From assembly GCA_030141605.1 (NCBI GenBank), contig JAQGDQ010000346.1, forward strand, positions 103,742-167,741: a stretch of 64,000 nt of DNA. Reading direction: 5' to 3'. Below are positions 1 through 13,878 of the stretch, piece after piece; positions within the stretch are counted from its first letter, which is position 1; each line of letters starts with the position of its first letter. This DNA comes from Tubiluchus corallicola (taxonomy: Eukaryota; Priapulida; Priapulimorpha; Priapulimorphida; Tubiluchidae). Made by a program: the position numbers and the translations under genes. A model generated the notes under the pieces. The model saw nothing but the letters and a program-made list of their open reading frames with translations, was not told the DNA's origin and made no database searches.

Positions 1-2072
1 TTTCCTTTAAACATATTTTCCAACAAAAGGCAAAGAACAACATTGGAAACCTCAAACACGAAGTTAGCACCCTGTAGTTCTCCCAGGACTGCTACAAGAC
101 TTAACTGAGCCCAATAACAATGACCTAAAACTCTGATACGGAAAAAGTGCGCCAAGGTACCACTGAAAATAGTTGAGTATTAAGGATAAGGAAGGGTTTC
201 ATTGTGTATAAAGCCTCTGCTGCCTTGAGGTCTTGTAAGTTTTGCACTCTATCCAAAATGTCAAAAGCAGGGTCAAAGTTGTCCATGTCACCTCCACACG
301 CAATGCGTTGATATTGTACTGAATGTCATCCAATGGTAATCTTACTTGCGTGTTTTTACAGAAATTTACATTCTAACACCTACTATAGTGACTTCGTATT
401 TCTATAGTGTTTGTAGGCCAATAAATTTCTGTGCTAATGTTGCTAAGGAGTGTTTTTGGCCTTTTCAACTTTACAATTATTTTCAACTTGAATATAATTG
501 TAAACCGAAACGGTCATCGCAATTGTAAATATAAATAATAATAGAAACAGAAAAGGGGTCTTTCTATGTTTTAATGCCTGATTTTATCCATGATCATCAT
601 ATGCCCATCGTGTCTGGGCAGGTAGAATTCTAAAATAAAAGAAGTCTGGACTCAAGACAGGCAAACAGTAACACACTAGACGCTGCCATGCCAGCGGCTT
701 GTCAATAATCATAATTGTGCTTTAACCTAGAAGTTTCCTTCGCAGTTGGACACGTTGCACCATCTACCGACAAAAACTAAAAATTGTCTTATACTGCGTT
801 TTAGCAAGAAGCGCCTATCCTAACATTAAAATTATTTCTTCCGCACAACTTCACGTACTGAAAAAGGGAATTATTAGTGTTTCTTGGTGAAAGTATGCGT
901 AAACTTTGTTTCAACGCTTCACAGTAAAGCGAGTAGCTATGATCCCATTGAGTTTGTTGATTTGAAGTGGGTAACTAATGACTCTGTGGAATGACTCTGC
1001 TACTTTATCTCTTATACAAAACAGGCTCACTGTTTCATTTTATGAGAACAAAGCGATAAAAATTAGACCAGACGCCCTCGTCATAAACTGATGACATTAC
1101 CTACTGCCTGTCACCGCAACTGCTACCACCATTACTATCAGCACTACAACCACAACGCCTAAGGTTAATCATTTTCTCAATACGATTCATGATTCACCAT
1201 TTATTTTTGAGCGCATTAACTGCTCATGGCCTTTTTAATTATTACTTCTGTGCAAAACGTTACCTGAAAGTGATTCATTCGATAATATTGTCCGCAAGAG
1301 TACTTTATAGAATTAATGTATCATCTTACGATGAGAATCGTGATAAACGTAAGCAAGAATCGGATACTCTAACAAGTGCAAATACAGCGATTAAGTATCT
1401 ATCCAGACGCTCGATTTAGTAACGTACTTACGAAATTGCAAAACGTACTAAAGACCTTTGGTGTAACTAAAAGAAAAAATCAAGTTTGGCTTGTATACTA
1501 CACTTTTATTTTAACAACACCGTATAACAACAAAATTCATAACACTACAGAAAGTAAAAAATTGAGCATTTCGGTGTAGCTATAACCTTTAATAAAACTT
1601 CATACCACTTCATTATCTTAAATACGTCTAATTAGTGTAATTGACTGAACATGTATGGCAACTGTTGACTCTGTCATGAATAGTGAAATAAAATCTTAAA
1701 GAAAAAACCAATTTATTAAAAAGGAAATAAAAATATGCATCGATTAAATTTAAAAATTAAACTTTTCAATTTATCAAAAGCTCAGTCTAATTCTTTTAAA
1801 AACTTACAAATATACATTAGTTTAGTTTTGCACTTTAAGTGCTCGGCTTCAGAAAATGCCACTTAATTAACTTACAGTTAAGCTAATGGATAAAAAAATT
1901 AATTTAATTTGACCACAAAATAAAATCAATGTATTGTATGTATGGACAGATAGGAATAATACTGAAATTATTTAATAAACCTGGGCAAACTGTTGGCTGT
2001 CTGTTTACTGACTTGACTTTTAATGTCGGTCCGTTTTCTCATTTTTTTAAACTACCATAAAATATTGTTCTG
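1..2072. other. Intergenic; 3' flank of the CARD/PTB gene
   Basis: AT-rich sequence without a recognisable gene. Short open frames at 346-528 and 1189-1579 have no family features and no convincing splice context. A possible poly(A) signal for the minus-strand CARD/PTB gene (AATAAA on the minus strand) lies at 1712-1717, about 360 bases past the stop codon. Nothing else was recognised. Confidence 0.5.
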
Positions 2073-5000
2073 TCAGCTGCTTAATTCTCCCATTCGCCGC
2101 CGTGTGGCAGCACGCATCTTCTCGTGAATTTCTTTTCCCATGCCTGGCTGAGTTCTGAAACGGAACTGGACATCGTCTCTTCCATGTACAGCTTTGAACG
2201 AGAACATTACAGGTCTTGAACCAAACCTGGAATTTGGAAAAAATGTTAATGTCCCTTTTGACCAAAACTTGCCAATGTGTGTAACATAACAAGATGCTCT
2301 GACATCACAAAAAATTGATTAAAAGTACATCCTGCAAGATTCTGGGTAACAAAATGTGCCAAAAATTAGTGACTTACTCTCTTATGTTCTCGTAGCGCCA
2401 TCTGTTGAGCACGTGTGAAGAATCGTCTGTAGGTGTAAGCAAAACTTCTTGATGTCCGATATGGAATACATATTCCTTGCCAGGCTGTATATTTGGGGTA
2501 GTTTTCAACCCGTCTGTTTCGATGGGCTGTATAATGAATGACGAAGACATGCCTGAAAAATAGTATCTCATAAAGCTATAGTAAGTTGCTAAGATTGTCA
2601 TTGTTTTAACAAGTTTATTTATTGGTATGTTAAACATTTGACTGGTTTTTAGAGTTATTAATTAGTAGCTATTCGGATGGCATGCTACATGATTGGATTG
2701 TTGACCTGCTTCTTCAAATAGCCAGTCAATTCTGTCAGCTCGTTTAGCTAGGAGTTTGAGGTTAGATTATTAGTTGGTCACAACACTGATCAGTGTAAGT
2801 GAACTCATTTCTGGAATTTTGCTTACGTTGCCACATTCGATGCACATTACTGACTTTTTACAGCCACCTCAGTTTTTATTTTTTGAGTAGTTGTGCAGCA
2901 GGGTTATAACAGACTGATTAGATGAATGTATTTTGTGTGAATGCTTGTGGTTACCTGAGTTCAATACTCACTCTGGGTGCTTTCATTAACCACATTGATT
3001 CTGCATCATTCTAACTGTTTACCTCGTACAGGGACATGGCATTCCCATCCAAACGTGGCTGAGACATGGTTACCAATTCAGTGGAGCATCCTAAAGGATA
3101 TCCTTCACAATGAGTTATGTTCCATCACGCCACAAATGTCGGCTTGAACAGGCCATTGTTCAATCCTGCATTCCAGTTTGTACTGTGTCGAAATGTGTAA
3201 AAAAATTCAACAAATGAAAAAGTGACATTTTAAAAAACATCAAAATCTCCTTACTTTCCTGTGTTTTTACGGCTGGCTGTTCACCGCTTCCCTGAAAAAC
3301 AGTTGAGTAGTGTGGGACCTTTACCGGTGTCCTGTTATACGGTGCAACTTGAGGAACACCACCAGCAGTTCGGCCAACATAGATGACCTCGACTAGTGAC
3401 CCAGGTGCTTCTTCATGAATGGCATTGACAAGCTCTTTCACGTGGGTTGTAACAATGGTTTTTGGATGAACGATAAACTGTTCAATGACACCAAAGGTCC
3501 TGTTAACATAAAGGAAAAAAAATGAATTAATAAAATATAATGAAATTTGCAGTTACTACATAAAGGCAATATTATCAGTGTGAATTCTCATTTAATAATT
3601 TGAAGCTAATAACCGTTTGTGCAGTTAAGCAGTGTTTTCATACCACAAAATGGCTAGATAAGTTTTTTTTTGAATAAATATAATTTATTTACATTTCATT
3701 AAGTACACAAAATACAAAACACAATTAAAATTACATGATTAAAATGAATAATTTTAGATGAGTCTGCGCGATATTATATGAAATGTAGGGGATGATGAAG
3801 TGAAAGACTGATAGAGTCAGTCCCCTATCAGATTAGTTGAATGAGCTCAGATTATTAAAATTATTTTCACAAATTATTTCATCTAGTAATAAAAAGGAGA
3901 TGAGTATGAGCTTATTTAACTTTCTATTCTGAGAAAAATACATCTTTTATTTTATACACGGGTATTAGACTTTTATATATTATTTATTGCTTGATAACAA
4001 CTACCTGCCCAACTTATTTTAGTACTGCCTTTTTAAGTGTTCCGCTGCTAGTCTGTCTTTGTTGTTCGATAAATCGCATCCTTTACACTTTTACACAGCT
4101 TTGCTATAATTACAAGCTTGGACAATATTATGCTGTTTAGTGTGGCCAGGATAGTGAGGATACATCATATTATACGACTTTTTCAATATGCAGCTAAAAT
4201 ATAGGTAACAGTTTAATTATGAAAGGCAAAATTTCCGTATCTACAGAAGGGTACGGTATTTCATATCACACGGGGTCTAAAGTGTGATGGGACAGTGGCA
4301 ATAAGAATCATTTTCCCAATATGATGTAATGTCAGAAATGAAGGCAAACCTTTGCTAAGCTATCGAGAAATAGCTAATTTTAGTGTAACTCTCACTATAC
4401 GTTGCTACTTGAATTGTTTTAGTCTATTCATTTTTCTTTTTTGTTCAACCTTTTGTTCACTTGTTTGCTTCATTGTAAATTTGTTCAATTGTTTGCTTCA
4501 TTGTAAATTTGTTCACCATTTTTCTATCTATCTATTTTTCAATTGCTCAATTATTCATTTGTTCGTTCGTTCGTTCGTTCGTCCGTTCATTCATCCATTT
4601 ATTCATTCATTTATGGTGAATAACGTGATATTGTTAATACCTAACATCTTCTAACACTAGTAAGCAGTCAGCATTATTCAGGAAGACGTTTCGCAAAAAC
4701 TTCCGTCCTTCCTCCAACGTCTCCGGCTGTTTATGGTGAAACTGATACCTGTAACATTATCGGAAATAAGCTTAGGGATTGCCACATACTACACAAACTG
4801 TACTAAATACCACAAATAGAATGGCACTTTAGCACTCAGTAAAGCATCGACCCCTCCAAAGCCTGCGAAGTACAATATTAATTTGATTAAACAATGCAGC
4901 CTCATAAGTGAAGACGTCACCAATTGTATTGACGTCATCTCATTAATGACGTGTACACATGCTTTTGTAACTTTTTGTACAGCGCTCTACTGTGATGTCA

Positions 5001-7012
5001 CCTAGCATTTTCCCGCACACAGGTTATAGTTAACCAATGAGAATTGTTTCTTTCGCACTCTTCGTGGTTTGAAAGAACTCTCATTTGTCTCACGACTCAC
5101 CCCTGCACAAGGTTTCGCTGAAAGTCATTTTTGTGTAATTCTGTTGATAAACTAACAAATAAATAAGTAAACAAACAGATGTGCTGAAAATGTATATAAC
5201 CTCTTGGAGGAGATAATAACTAGAAGTAGGGTTGAACCTATTACTCAAACTGATTCAATAAGTGACAAGGACTTTGACGATTTCTAACAGGATGCAGCAT
5301 ACATGTTTGCATTCAAAGTCATGCGATGTTTTTAGCATAGCAGAGCATTAGGATGACACTGTCTACAAAAGTAACTGTGTTCATACCTTTCATCCATTCT
5401 GGTTAGCAAGGACTTCAATTTTAAATACAGTTCACCTTCGTCCGCTGCCTTTTCCATTTTCTGCCAGATTATATCTGTTGGAAATTGTTGCACATCATGC
5501 CAGAAGTTTTGCACCCTCAAAGCAGCTGCCAACAGTTCGCTCTCAGATGTGGTATCACTATCTCCATAAATTAACAAAAATCCTGGTGTTTTTCTGTTCC
5601 TTAAATTGTGTATGGACGCGACTATTTTTAAGAGGAGAGCTTGTACCTCTGGAGGTGGGCTGCTTAATACTGCCGGTGGAACAGGAACTCTCCCCCTTTC
5701 TAGAATGCTTCCGGCACTATCATTGGTCGGTTTTGCAGAATCTCTTAAACTCGTTTCTGCTTGAAATTTCGCAGCAAGTTCATCCATGTTGACTGCCTCC
5801 GTGTCCAGTAATTGAACTGCATCGTTTTTTATTGCCTGATACGTTTTTTCCACTTTGGTTGCTAAATCAGGCATCCCAATAACTTCAGGCGTCTTCAACG
5901 CCTCCAAAAACTTGTAATAGGCACGATTGTCCCTAGTTACTAAGATATCTATCAGTTTAGACGCTTTGTCATAGGGCGTTTTCTGAAAAAAGGAGAAAAG
6001 TTTTTAGAAAAACTTAACAATCAAGGTAGAAACACGCTAAAATGACAAGGGATGCGTTCAAAACTCAAACAAATTAAAAGATTAGGGCGTCAGGTATTAG
6101 GGTCAGTGATCTCTGACGCTTTCTCTGTTAGATGTCTCCCAGGGTTGATTAGAATAGGTTTATTTTGATTCATCAGACATACAAAAGCTGCCTGGTGAAC
6201 ATATGCTTGCACACATTTAGCAAATAAATTCTTGAAAGCAAACCGAAATGATCAAATATGTAAAGTCATAGTATGTATTCACAAAGTTCATTTTTATAGT
6301 ACCGCTAATTTATTTATTGCATTTTAACTTGCTCCAAAAAGTCCTCATTAACCCCGTATTCATGTAATAAGTGCTAGATCATGACTTTGAGTAGTTTTAC
6401 CCTTTGAGAGATTTCATAGAAAAATTCTCAAATTTCCTAGAACGTTAATAGTTAAAAGAACGACGTTTAATCAAGAAAAAACTAACATACAAATAGCAAC
6501 ACGATTTGCTTCGAATGTTTTGACCTTTCGGCATCAAAAATTTAATTGTAATATAGTAATCATTGTAAGCATCCTGCATTGTAAATTTGTAATACGTGTG
6601 CTTGCAAGGTGTTTTCTATATTACTGCATCGTGGTGATGTTTTAACGTCTGAACAGTCGAAATAAATCGTGTTACTAATTGTGTGGATGCTGGTGTTTTC
6701 TTAGCAGCTTTATACCGCCCACTTGTTACGTAAAGTACGCTACATTCGAAGTGTTGTAACATCTAACATTTTAATTAACATATAATTAGTAAATTAATCA
6801 AAATTTTGATCTGGTAAGACGGGGAAGGTAAAGTCCCATGTAGTACAAGCCGCTAAAATGTATGTTACCTCAATATGAATTGCGTCCTGATCGCTTCTGG
6901 TCAAGATGTTCTCTTGAAGAAGGAACGACACAGTTGAGGGAAGGCATGGTCGAATTCTGCTGACAATTTCAGCTCGGTGGCCATTAATGGCCTGTTCTTT
7001 CTGCTCTTCCAT
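2073..7012 (-). CDS. CARD and IRS-type PTB domain adaptor-like protein, five exons
   Basis: Exons on the minus strand, in order: 7012-6869, 5982-5387, 3499-3255, 2552-2378, 2226-2073. Every junction is GT-AG and in phase, giving 437 residues. Residues about 11-90 read as a CARD: helices around EIVSRIRPCLPSTVSFLL and QENILTRSDQDAIHIE, then DKASKLIDILVTRDNRAYYK and FLEAL, the usual end of the fold. The CARD is split by a phase-0 intron after residue 48. Residues about 90-330 are a mostly helical, Pro/Ser-containing linker of unknown fold. Residues about 334-430 match the IRS-type PTB pattern: FIIQPIETDG, then YVFHIGHQEVLLTP, RWRYENIREFG, MFSFKAVHGR, and a closing helix GKEIHEKMRAATRRRM. By eye, Arg386 and Arg403 correspond to the two phosphotyrosine-contacting arginines of IRS-1. 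Inferred role: cytoplasmic adaptor coupling CARD signalling to phosphotyrosine proteins. The ATG at 7012 follows an acceptor at 7028-7030, so a noncoding first exon lies further upstream. Sure of the gene, fairly sure of CARD, moderately sure of PTB. Confidence 0.85.
3500..5386 (-). other. Intron of the CARD/PTB gene with a short GTTC repeat
   Basis: This 1.9-kb intron is AT-rich. It contains a run of GTTC tetranucleotides near 4561-4600 followed by diverged ATTC repeats. No further exon was found: exon 2 ends in phase 2 and joins exon 3 directly in frame. The other intron of similar interest (5983-6868) shows nothing notable. Confidence 0.5.
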
Positions 7013-8449
7013 CCTACGTGGTTGTCTCTAAATGAAATGCAAATAATGAAGTTTTGATACATGTAGCATACTGCTAAACTTGGGTGGTATTTAACAGAAG
7101 CGAAACTTTTTGGTCCAGACTAACAGTTAGTCATGGTAACCACTACAATATCCAGTAGCAAATATGTTATAGGCCTAGCACAGTTTATTAAAATATCAAA
7201 TGCATATAATAATTAATTTCGCATATTTACTGCTTATCTTGCCTAACTGTTTCTACTTGTTTATATTTATTACATAATAATAAGCAAGCCGCGTGATCTA
7301 GCATTATGAGCAGGTATTACATTTCACCATTTGAAAGAATTTGTCTGTTGTATAACAGTTAGCACGTCTTATACGCTATGATTAGAAGATCCATCAAGTT
7401 GCTGGGTTAATGACCTCAAAACGAAATTTTCTCCTTCGTCAATGTCCATTTTGGCAACAACATCAAATTTCAGAAAATCAGCTCTCTGCGGGCTGGAATT
7501 GGAACCATTCATCTTCAGAGCACTAAGTCACAATAGTAGCGGAAAGAAAACTTAACATCTAGGATCAATCACCAATGCCTAAGGAACGAAACTAGATTAC
7601 TAGATGTTGTTTGAGGCTAATTGTAGGCCAGTAATTTTTTGGTAGAGATTGTAAGAATTAGGGCAACCATTTCCAGGTCATTAATTAGATGGTTTTTCAA
7701 AGACATTAGTATTTATTAATTACGCCGAAAAGTGAAGACGAATGTTTAAACTTTTTCCTACATTCTTTTCATTTTGTTTTCAAAACAACTCGTAAAATGC
7801 GGCAAGGAGCGGTAATCCCGCGCGCGACTGGCTAAACAAACAAGCAAAACCAGTAAATAATCACAGGCAAACCATTGAACTTTGAAGCAAGTGGGATATC
7901 CTTCACTACATTCGTATTATTGGGTGGACGCCACTGTGTACAATATCGACTCCCTCCTCTGCGTAAACTTAATAATAACCATTTTAGTTCACCCAACACT
8001 CTTTTTTGTTTCAGAACTCCCTCACCAATTCGATTTCCAATTTTCTTTGCAGCTAATCGGTCAACAACGTTCGTCTTGAGGTATACTCTCACTCAATACT
8101 TAAGATTTTTAGTCTACATTTTAACTTCTTTCTGGTTAATTCTGCTACCATGCTGTTTCCAAAGCAGAAGTGTAAAATCACCGCATGACTGTAATATGTT
8201 TGTTTATTGAACCACCATTACATACATTACATTACAAACAAATAAACAAGACAGATTTAATCAACAGTGAAACAGCGTTTACTAGAGACAAAATCCCTAT
8301 ACAAAGGAACATTGTGGTTCGAGCGTACAGAACAAATCACAATAAATTCATACAAGTATTAAAAATAATAATTATCACGGCAATGTTACATAAGGTAGTA
8401 TTAACAACTGTCTACGCAAATGTATCTAGATTTCATATTGACAATAAAT

Positions 8450-8890
8450 GATTCCAAGTTTGAAAGGCTGATTCCAGAAAAACTACAATAAACTTGCATA
8501 AATGGATATCTTGACTACTCATTATAAAGACAAATTTATCATTGTCATTTGGTATGGCAGAGAACTCAGGGAACAAATTTTCAATATTATTAAAAAGTGT
8601 CAATCTATCATAATGGACGTTTCATAAGTAAGTGCATATTATCTTGAATTTGGTTAAAGTCACAATAATTACAAATTGGCTCACGTGCAAAGTTTATGGT
8701 ACCGGCCAGATTCAATATTAACTATATACATGTAATCCGTATTATAGAAAGAGCGTAGTATACATAATGTGAAATCGCTTGCTGTGAACTTATGAAACCA
8801 AGTTTCTCCACCAAAAGCTCATAAATCGTAGATTTCGCAACCATGTTGTCATTCGCTTCTTCTAATAACTGTGATTTTAATTAATTTTTA
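8450..8890 (-). mobile_element. Possible degenerate LINE-like 3' coding fragment
   Basis: On the minus strand around 8695-8615 the translation reads REPICNYC, then QIQDNMHLLMKRP. This resembles the C-x2-C-x-n-H zinc-binding tail found after the reverse transcriptase in many invertebrate LINE proteins (general form C-x2-C...E-x-HFL-x2-C), with the last Cys replaced by Arg. Stops follow directly and the surrounding frame is broken. No RT motif remains. It could be chance similarity. Confidence 0.35.
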
Positions 8891-9534
8891 AAAATACAGA
8901 GGAAATCCTGTATTACTGTGAAGTGGAGAAAAATGAGTATGACGGCAAATAAAATGGTTATTGCGAAGTTTAGGCAGAAAAGAGAGTTAATGCTAACACC
9001 CATTGGCGTCAGAAACTTTGTGCAAACTTGTAGTGAACAGTAAGATTCTACGTGAAGAATGCGAAACTTACAGTCCCCGGTGAATGCTACTTGTCACACA
9101 ATCGATAGTCACGACTTACACACGTTTTCCAGTTTATTTGAAACGGCGCCGCACAGACGCCATTGTTGTAAAACAATTCAAAACTTGAACGATAATGATA
9201 CAGTAAAGAAGCCGAAACATTCGGGGTTTAAAAGGCAAAGAGATTGTAAGTAGCGCATTGAGACTGTCAGACAAAATGCTGTCTCATTCTATTCCATTTC
9301 ATTTTATTCTATTCCAATTCTAGTTTACAATTCTGATCTGAAAAAGCTAAATGGACAACATGCATGAAACTGCCCTTCGCTGCCTGCAATCTACTCATAG
9401 GGACACTCATTTTCCAAGTAACCTGGTTCAAAGCTGACATGCGTAATTCATCAATGGTGAAATACAGCTACAGATCACTATTAATTTTGTAGGTGTACAA
9501 GACTAACGAAACACCTGCTTTTAATTAATTCACA

Positions 9535-9886
9535 GATAGTTTCAAAAGTTTATTTAAATCATTACGTTTCGCAGAAACTACATGCTCCGCCAGGCTAAAA
9601 AAACAATGATATTTTTACAATCTGCACATAGTTAATGTACAACTGTACTAGTTAAATAAAAATGGGTAAACTGGTTATTTAAATAAACATAAAAACGAAC
9701 ATCAGTTGAAAAATTAAAGCATTTTCCTGTGTGAAACGTACACTTTTTAATACTTAAGCCTTTCAAGCAACTTTACTTGGTTTTATTGCATTTGTTTATT
9801 TATACATTAGCTATGTACTAACCAAAAGCATTATAATTTTTATTGTTTCTGCGAAACATAAAGGCTTAAATAAAGAATTTTTCAAG
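9535..9886. repeat. Imperfect inverted repeat, possible foldback element
   Basis: A segment near 9540-9590 (TTTATTTAAAT, then GTTTCGCAGAAAC) recurs in reverse complement near 9845-9886 (GTTTCTGCGAAAC, then TTAAATAAAG). The arms are roughly 40 bases with several mismatches and the loop is about 250 bases. No clear target duplication was seen. It may be a small foldback MITE. Confidence 0.35.
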
Positions 9887-11567
9887 CAAACGGCGATGCG
9901 CATTAATTTCAAAAACATCTGTCAGCAGTTGCTTTGCAAACATTAACACGTTCTAGATTACAAATATTACAATATGTGACAATGATAAAAAGTTGAGCAA
10001 GAAACCTGTATATACAGCATATTAAAACCTGCATTAAAACAACCTAAAGAAAATCGTGTACTCCGTGTTACAGAAACGTACAGAGAATGTAATAAATGTT
10101 ATTCAGACCTGCATGATTCTGTCTTGTTCATATATATGTCATACACGGTTACACTAAATAAGTTAATCCAAATTTTGCAATTCGCTATTTCATCCTTTTG
10201 ATATGTGCACGAATGTTTTTTGCAAACTAAATCATACGTTTCTCTCAATCTACACTGAAGCGCGCATGTGTGTCAGTCTGACGTAATAATGCGGGTAAAC
10301 GTGCCGATCCTGGGTATTAATTAACACTATAAAATATTACACAGAACGACAATAAATTAAATGGCAAAGAACGTTTGCACAGTGCTGCTGCTGTGTGTAT
10401 AAAAGCATTCTCGAAAACACGTGCTTTGCTGTGCAGGCATGCACTTTATGCAGAGCTGTTAATAAGGCAGCAAAATTTGAAGCAGCATGTGGAGAGAGAT
10501 AAACTAAATATAGAAAATGCCGCAATGAAGCCTAAAGCAATGCCAGTGTGTGTGAAATTTGACGTTAAACTAGCTACAGGTTCAAGACCTTGGGACTCGA
10601 AATCGCCTTCCGGTCAATACAGGCGACAAAACGGAAACTGAAACTCAGAATGAAGCCACAAGCTTGTCCTGCATAATTGTACTGATGTAATAGCAAGTGT
10701 CTGAATTGCCTGAATAAACGGGCAGTTTTTGATGGCCTACATCTATATTTAGAAGAAAATGTCACACATTACTGCAGACTAAACCTCAAATATTAGAATA
10801 CTGTATGCTGGTGTGCTAGTTGTATACGCTATACCGTAAGGGGAAATAACACCTTACAATACATCCCGATTCCTGATTTTAATTTGCTAACATACGGAAA
10901 TGGAAACTTACAGTCGAAATCTACGTTAAATCTAAAACATGTAGCACTAATTGTGCTTATTCATAGTCTGGTTTCGAATTAAATAGTATTAATGTAATAC
11001 AATGAAGCATTGTACTTTTTATTTTATTTATACCTATTGTTAACACGCCAGCAGTAAGTAACTCTATTCAGAGTTACACCGAGTTCTGATTGTAAATTCT
11101 GCATGTAATAATGATCGCTGGATTGCATGTGCCTGGGTAATTTATTATCACGAATATCATACCATCAGTCCATTGATTAACTGCTTTAATGATATATACT
11201 TACCATAGAATCGGAATGTTACCATATTTTGTTATACTGCGAGATTAAATACTAAACTGCAGGTAAAGGTTATTACAACTTCACTTGAGCTAGGAACGGT
11301 ATATTAAAAAACTTTCACTACAAGTATTACATATTTAAATTCGCAAAAAAACACTTACTTTTAGGCTAGATTCACTTTAATTGAAAAAATACACGTAGAA
11401 AAACAAAATCGAGTAGAATTCACTGTATTTTAGTTCAGTATGCATGTTCGTTTACCCATGAATGTCCTTGTACGTTTACAACTCAGGGCTGAGCCATGAA
11501 TTCTAATATCCTTTACCACCATATGTGACTAAACTTGGTAATAGGCGCACCTTGAGCTAAGGGATGT

Positions 11568-11590
11568 GGGCGGGGCTTGATTGTGACGTG
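11568..11590. promoter_or_regulatory. GC box and CRE-like half site in a GC-richer patch
   Basis: GGGCGGGGC, an Sp1-type GC box, lies at 11568-11576 and TGACGTG at 11584-11590. The 170 bases around them are clearly richer in G+C than the flanks. This is 2.3 kb upstream of the P450 start and 4.5 kb upstream of the CARD/PTB start, so it could serve either gene, most simply the unseen first exon of one of them. No TATA box was identified. Confidence 0.3.
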
Positions 11591-13878
11591 TACGCACAGG
11601 CATTTTCAAAGAGAACCGGATCCCAGGTACCACTCTGCGTCAGAATTCTTCAAGCTGCCCAAAGTTCATGCTACATTGACCAGCGAAAAATTCCTTTCAT
11701 GAGCGTCGACGCCGCAACTCTGGACTGAGTTTAAAATGAAGTACATGTATGTCCCTGTTATACATAAATACAATGTTGTACACGCACAAATTAAGTGAGC
11801 TTTTTATAATGAACTGAGAAACACGCTACACACAGCTTATTGCAAGAATTATACCAAGGGCCTGATTATCCAATAGGCTTATGGCCCCTCAAACTTAGGG
11901 ATCCCTCTAGCTTTAGTAACATTTGGTAAAAAAATCTGTTTTTACTACGGTTGTGTAAGTTTATTTGCAAAAAAATCGTAAAATGGCTGTATTTCTTAAA
12001 GAATTATTTTACTGTCAAGCGAAAGAGAGCCTGTTCTACTTTGTTTCAAGAATTTGCAATAAGTTTACTTCAAGATACGTAAATGTCGCTAAAATATATC
12101 ACGAGTAAAAAATATTCAAAATGGGTGCAGGCGAGGTAGAGGACGGAATCGTCTATGACGCACCTGTCTACCAACCAACTGATGCGTCGACCAGTTGTGG
12201 ACATTGTTGCGCCTGATACAATTGACCGTCAGTTTGTATTTTTGTGTCATCATCATTTACGTTGCTTTTATGTTCTAAAACATGGCACTTTCCACCATTG
12301 ACGCCAAGCAATCCTATCTACCGTCACCGCCCCCGATGCATCATCCCTCAAATCTAGAGTTGTATATGCTAACTCTTTTTGTGGTATATCTACACACGTC
12401 AGTAACTGACCTCCTCTCGGCTGTTGTTTCAAGAGGTTTATGTAATATTATAAGAAGAGGAGATTGTTAATGTACTCTTAGTGCATGCGCAAGCCGATGT
12501 CGTCTTCTTACTTGGATTTGTTTACTCCAAGGGTTTTTTCACCACATCATACAGATCATCATTGGATTAACTGTCAAGCCACTTAACGCCTTACAGTTTT
12601 TATAGAGACGTCATTTTTTCTGCTAACATAAATTAAACATTGTGTAATATATATCAAATGTTTAAAATGTTTGTAATTTTAGGCGTATTTTTATACGTTT
12701 TAGCACTCTACAAACCGAGATTCAAGCCCTACCGATTACTTTGACAAAACTAAATCCTAGCCAATTGACAAAGGATATACCACCAAGTTTACGAAGAAAT
12801 ATTAAGATGTTTTAGCTAGATTTAGATGCGAAGTCTCAAATCGGAGTAATTTTCTACACGTAAAATAACTAGCAAATATAGAACAAAGTCAAATAATTAT
12901 AGGATGTAAGCGTATGGACTCAATTATTATCCGAACACAATTTAACTTTTATGTCAGTGGAAAGAGGGCTACATTATTCGTATGTGAATGTGCTTGCTTA
13001 ATACAGAATGCAATACATACTTACTTTTACAAAATTTAAAACTGGAACAAGCCTCAAACTTTTATTTCAGTGTCAGTCAGTATTCATGGTATTCTACTGC
13101 AAACTCCCTTGCCATGAAATTTTACCTAACGTTTTGCCACATTACTAGTAAATTAAGTTTTAATACTGACTCACAGGTGACGCCACACTGCAGGCGCCTC
13201 ATTATGCGAATAATAAAAGCCCAGCTTTTGGACTGGTTTAATTTTTTTATTCTGGATATGCTGCAGCTTGCAGTTGCTATCACTTATTTATAACACTGCG
13301 TCAGAGTAAGTAAGAAATTATATAAGGCCATACTGCGGGCACTACGCGAATAATTATTTTATTACTTGCAGGCTTGAGTCTGCGTACAGTACTTTGTAAG
13401 CGTTACATCACGCTTACTCCAAGGCCAATACTGTTATTTTCCATCTATAGCCTTAACTGCAGGGTAGATCCAGTTTGCAGTCTGTGTTACCATTTGACCC
13501 AATTTAAAATCAGAATTTTGCCAAATCGATGACGATGAAGTAGCTACGTTAACGAGTCTCTTTCTGGCTTTTTGTGAGCCCTAAGCAGCTTCTGGAAAGT
13601 CTTTGCAGTTATTAGCCAAAATTTGTGATGTTTCGTAGTGAACAGTTGAATTTACAACGTTAAACACGCGAAAAACTAGTCTTTTTTGAGATTGTTACAA
13701 GCGCTGATAGATTAAAACTCCAGGCAAAAGTGAATAGCTAATCTCTATAGTTCCAAAGTGCGAACATTGGTAAATAACATCAGTCAGTGATACTTATATG
13801 TGTGTGCACATTTGCGATGTAAACACAGAGTTTATGATTATAGCTTTATTTTAAAATCATTGTAACGATAATGTGAAA

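Larger units (their letters stand above)
7028..13878. other. Divergent intergenic region between CARD/PTB and P450 genes
   Basis: About 6.9 kb separates the two head-to-head genes. It should hold the noncoding first exon and promoter of the CARD/PTB gene and the P450 promoter, but I cannot place either firmly. Listed separately are a LINE-like relic (8450-8890), an inverted repeat (9535-9886) and a GC box (11568-11576). A fragment near 8015-8075 resembles the terminal repeat of the MITE at 48871-49108. The rest is AT-rich with no recognised genes. Confidence 0.5.

Noticed and set aside
12120-12221. 33-codon frame starting MGAGEVEDGIVYDAPV
   Set aside because: Attractive start context, but too short and no splice or family support.
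13873-13878. P450 start at 13873
   Set aside because: The codon is GTG; the ATG at 13879 is the proper start.
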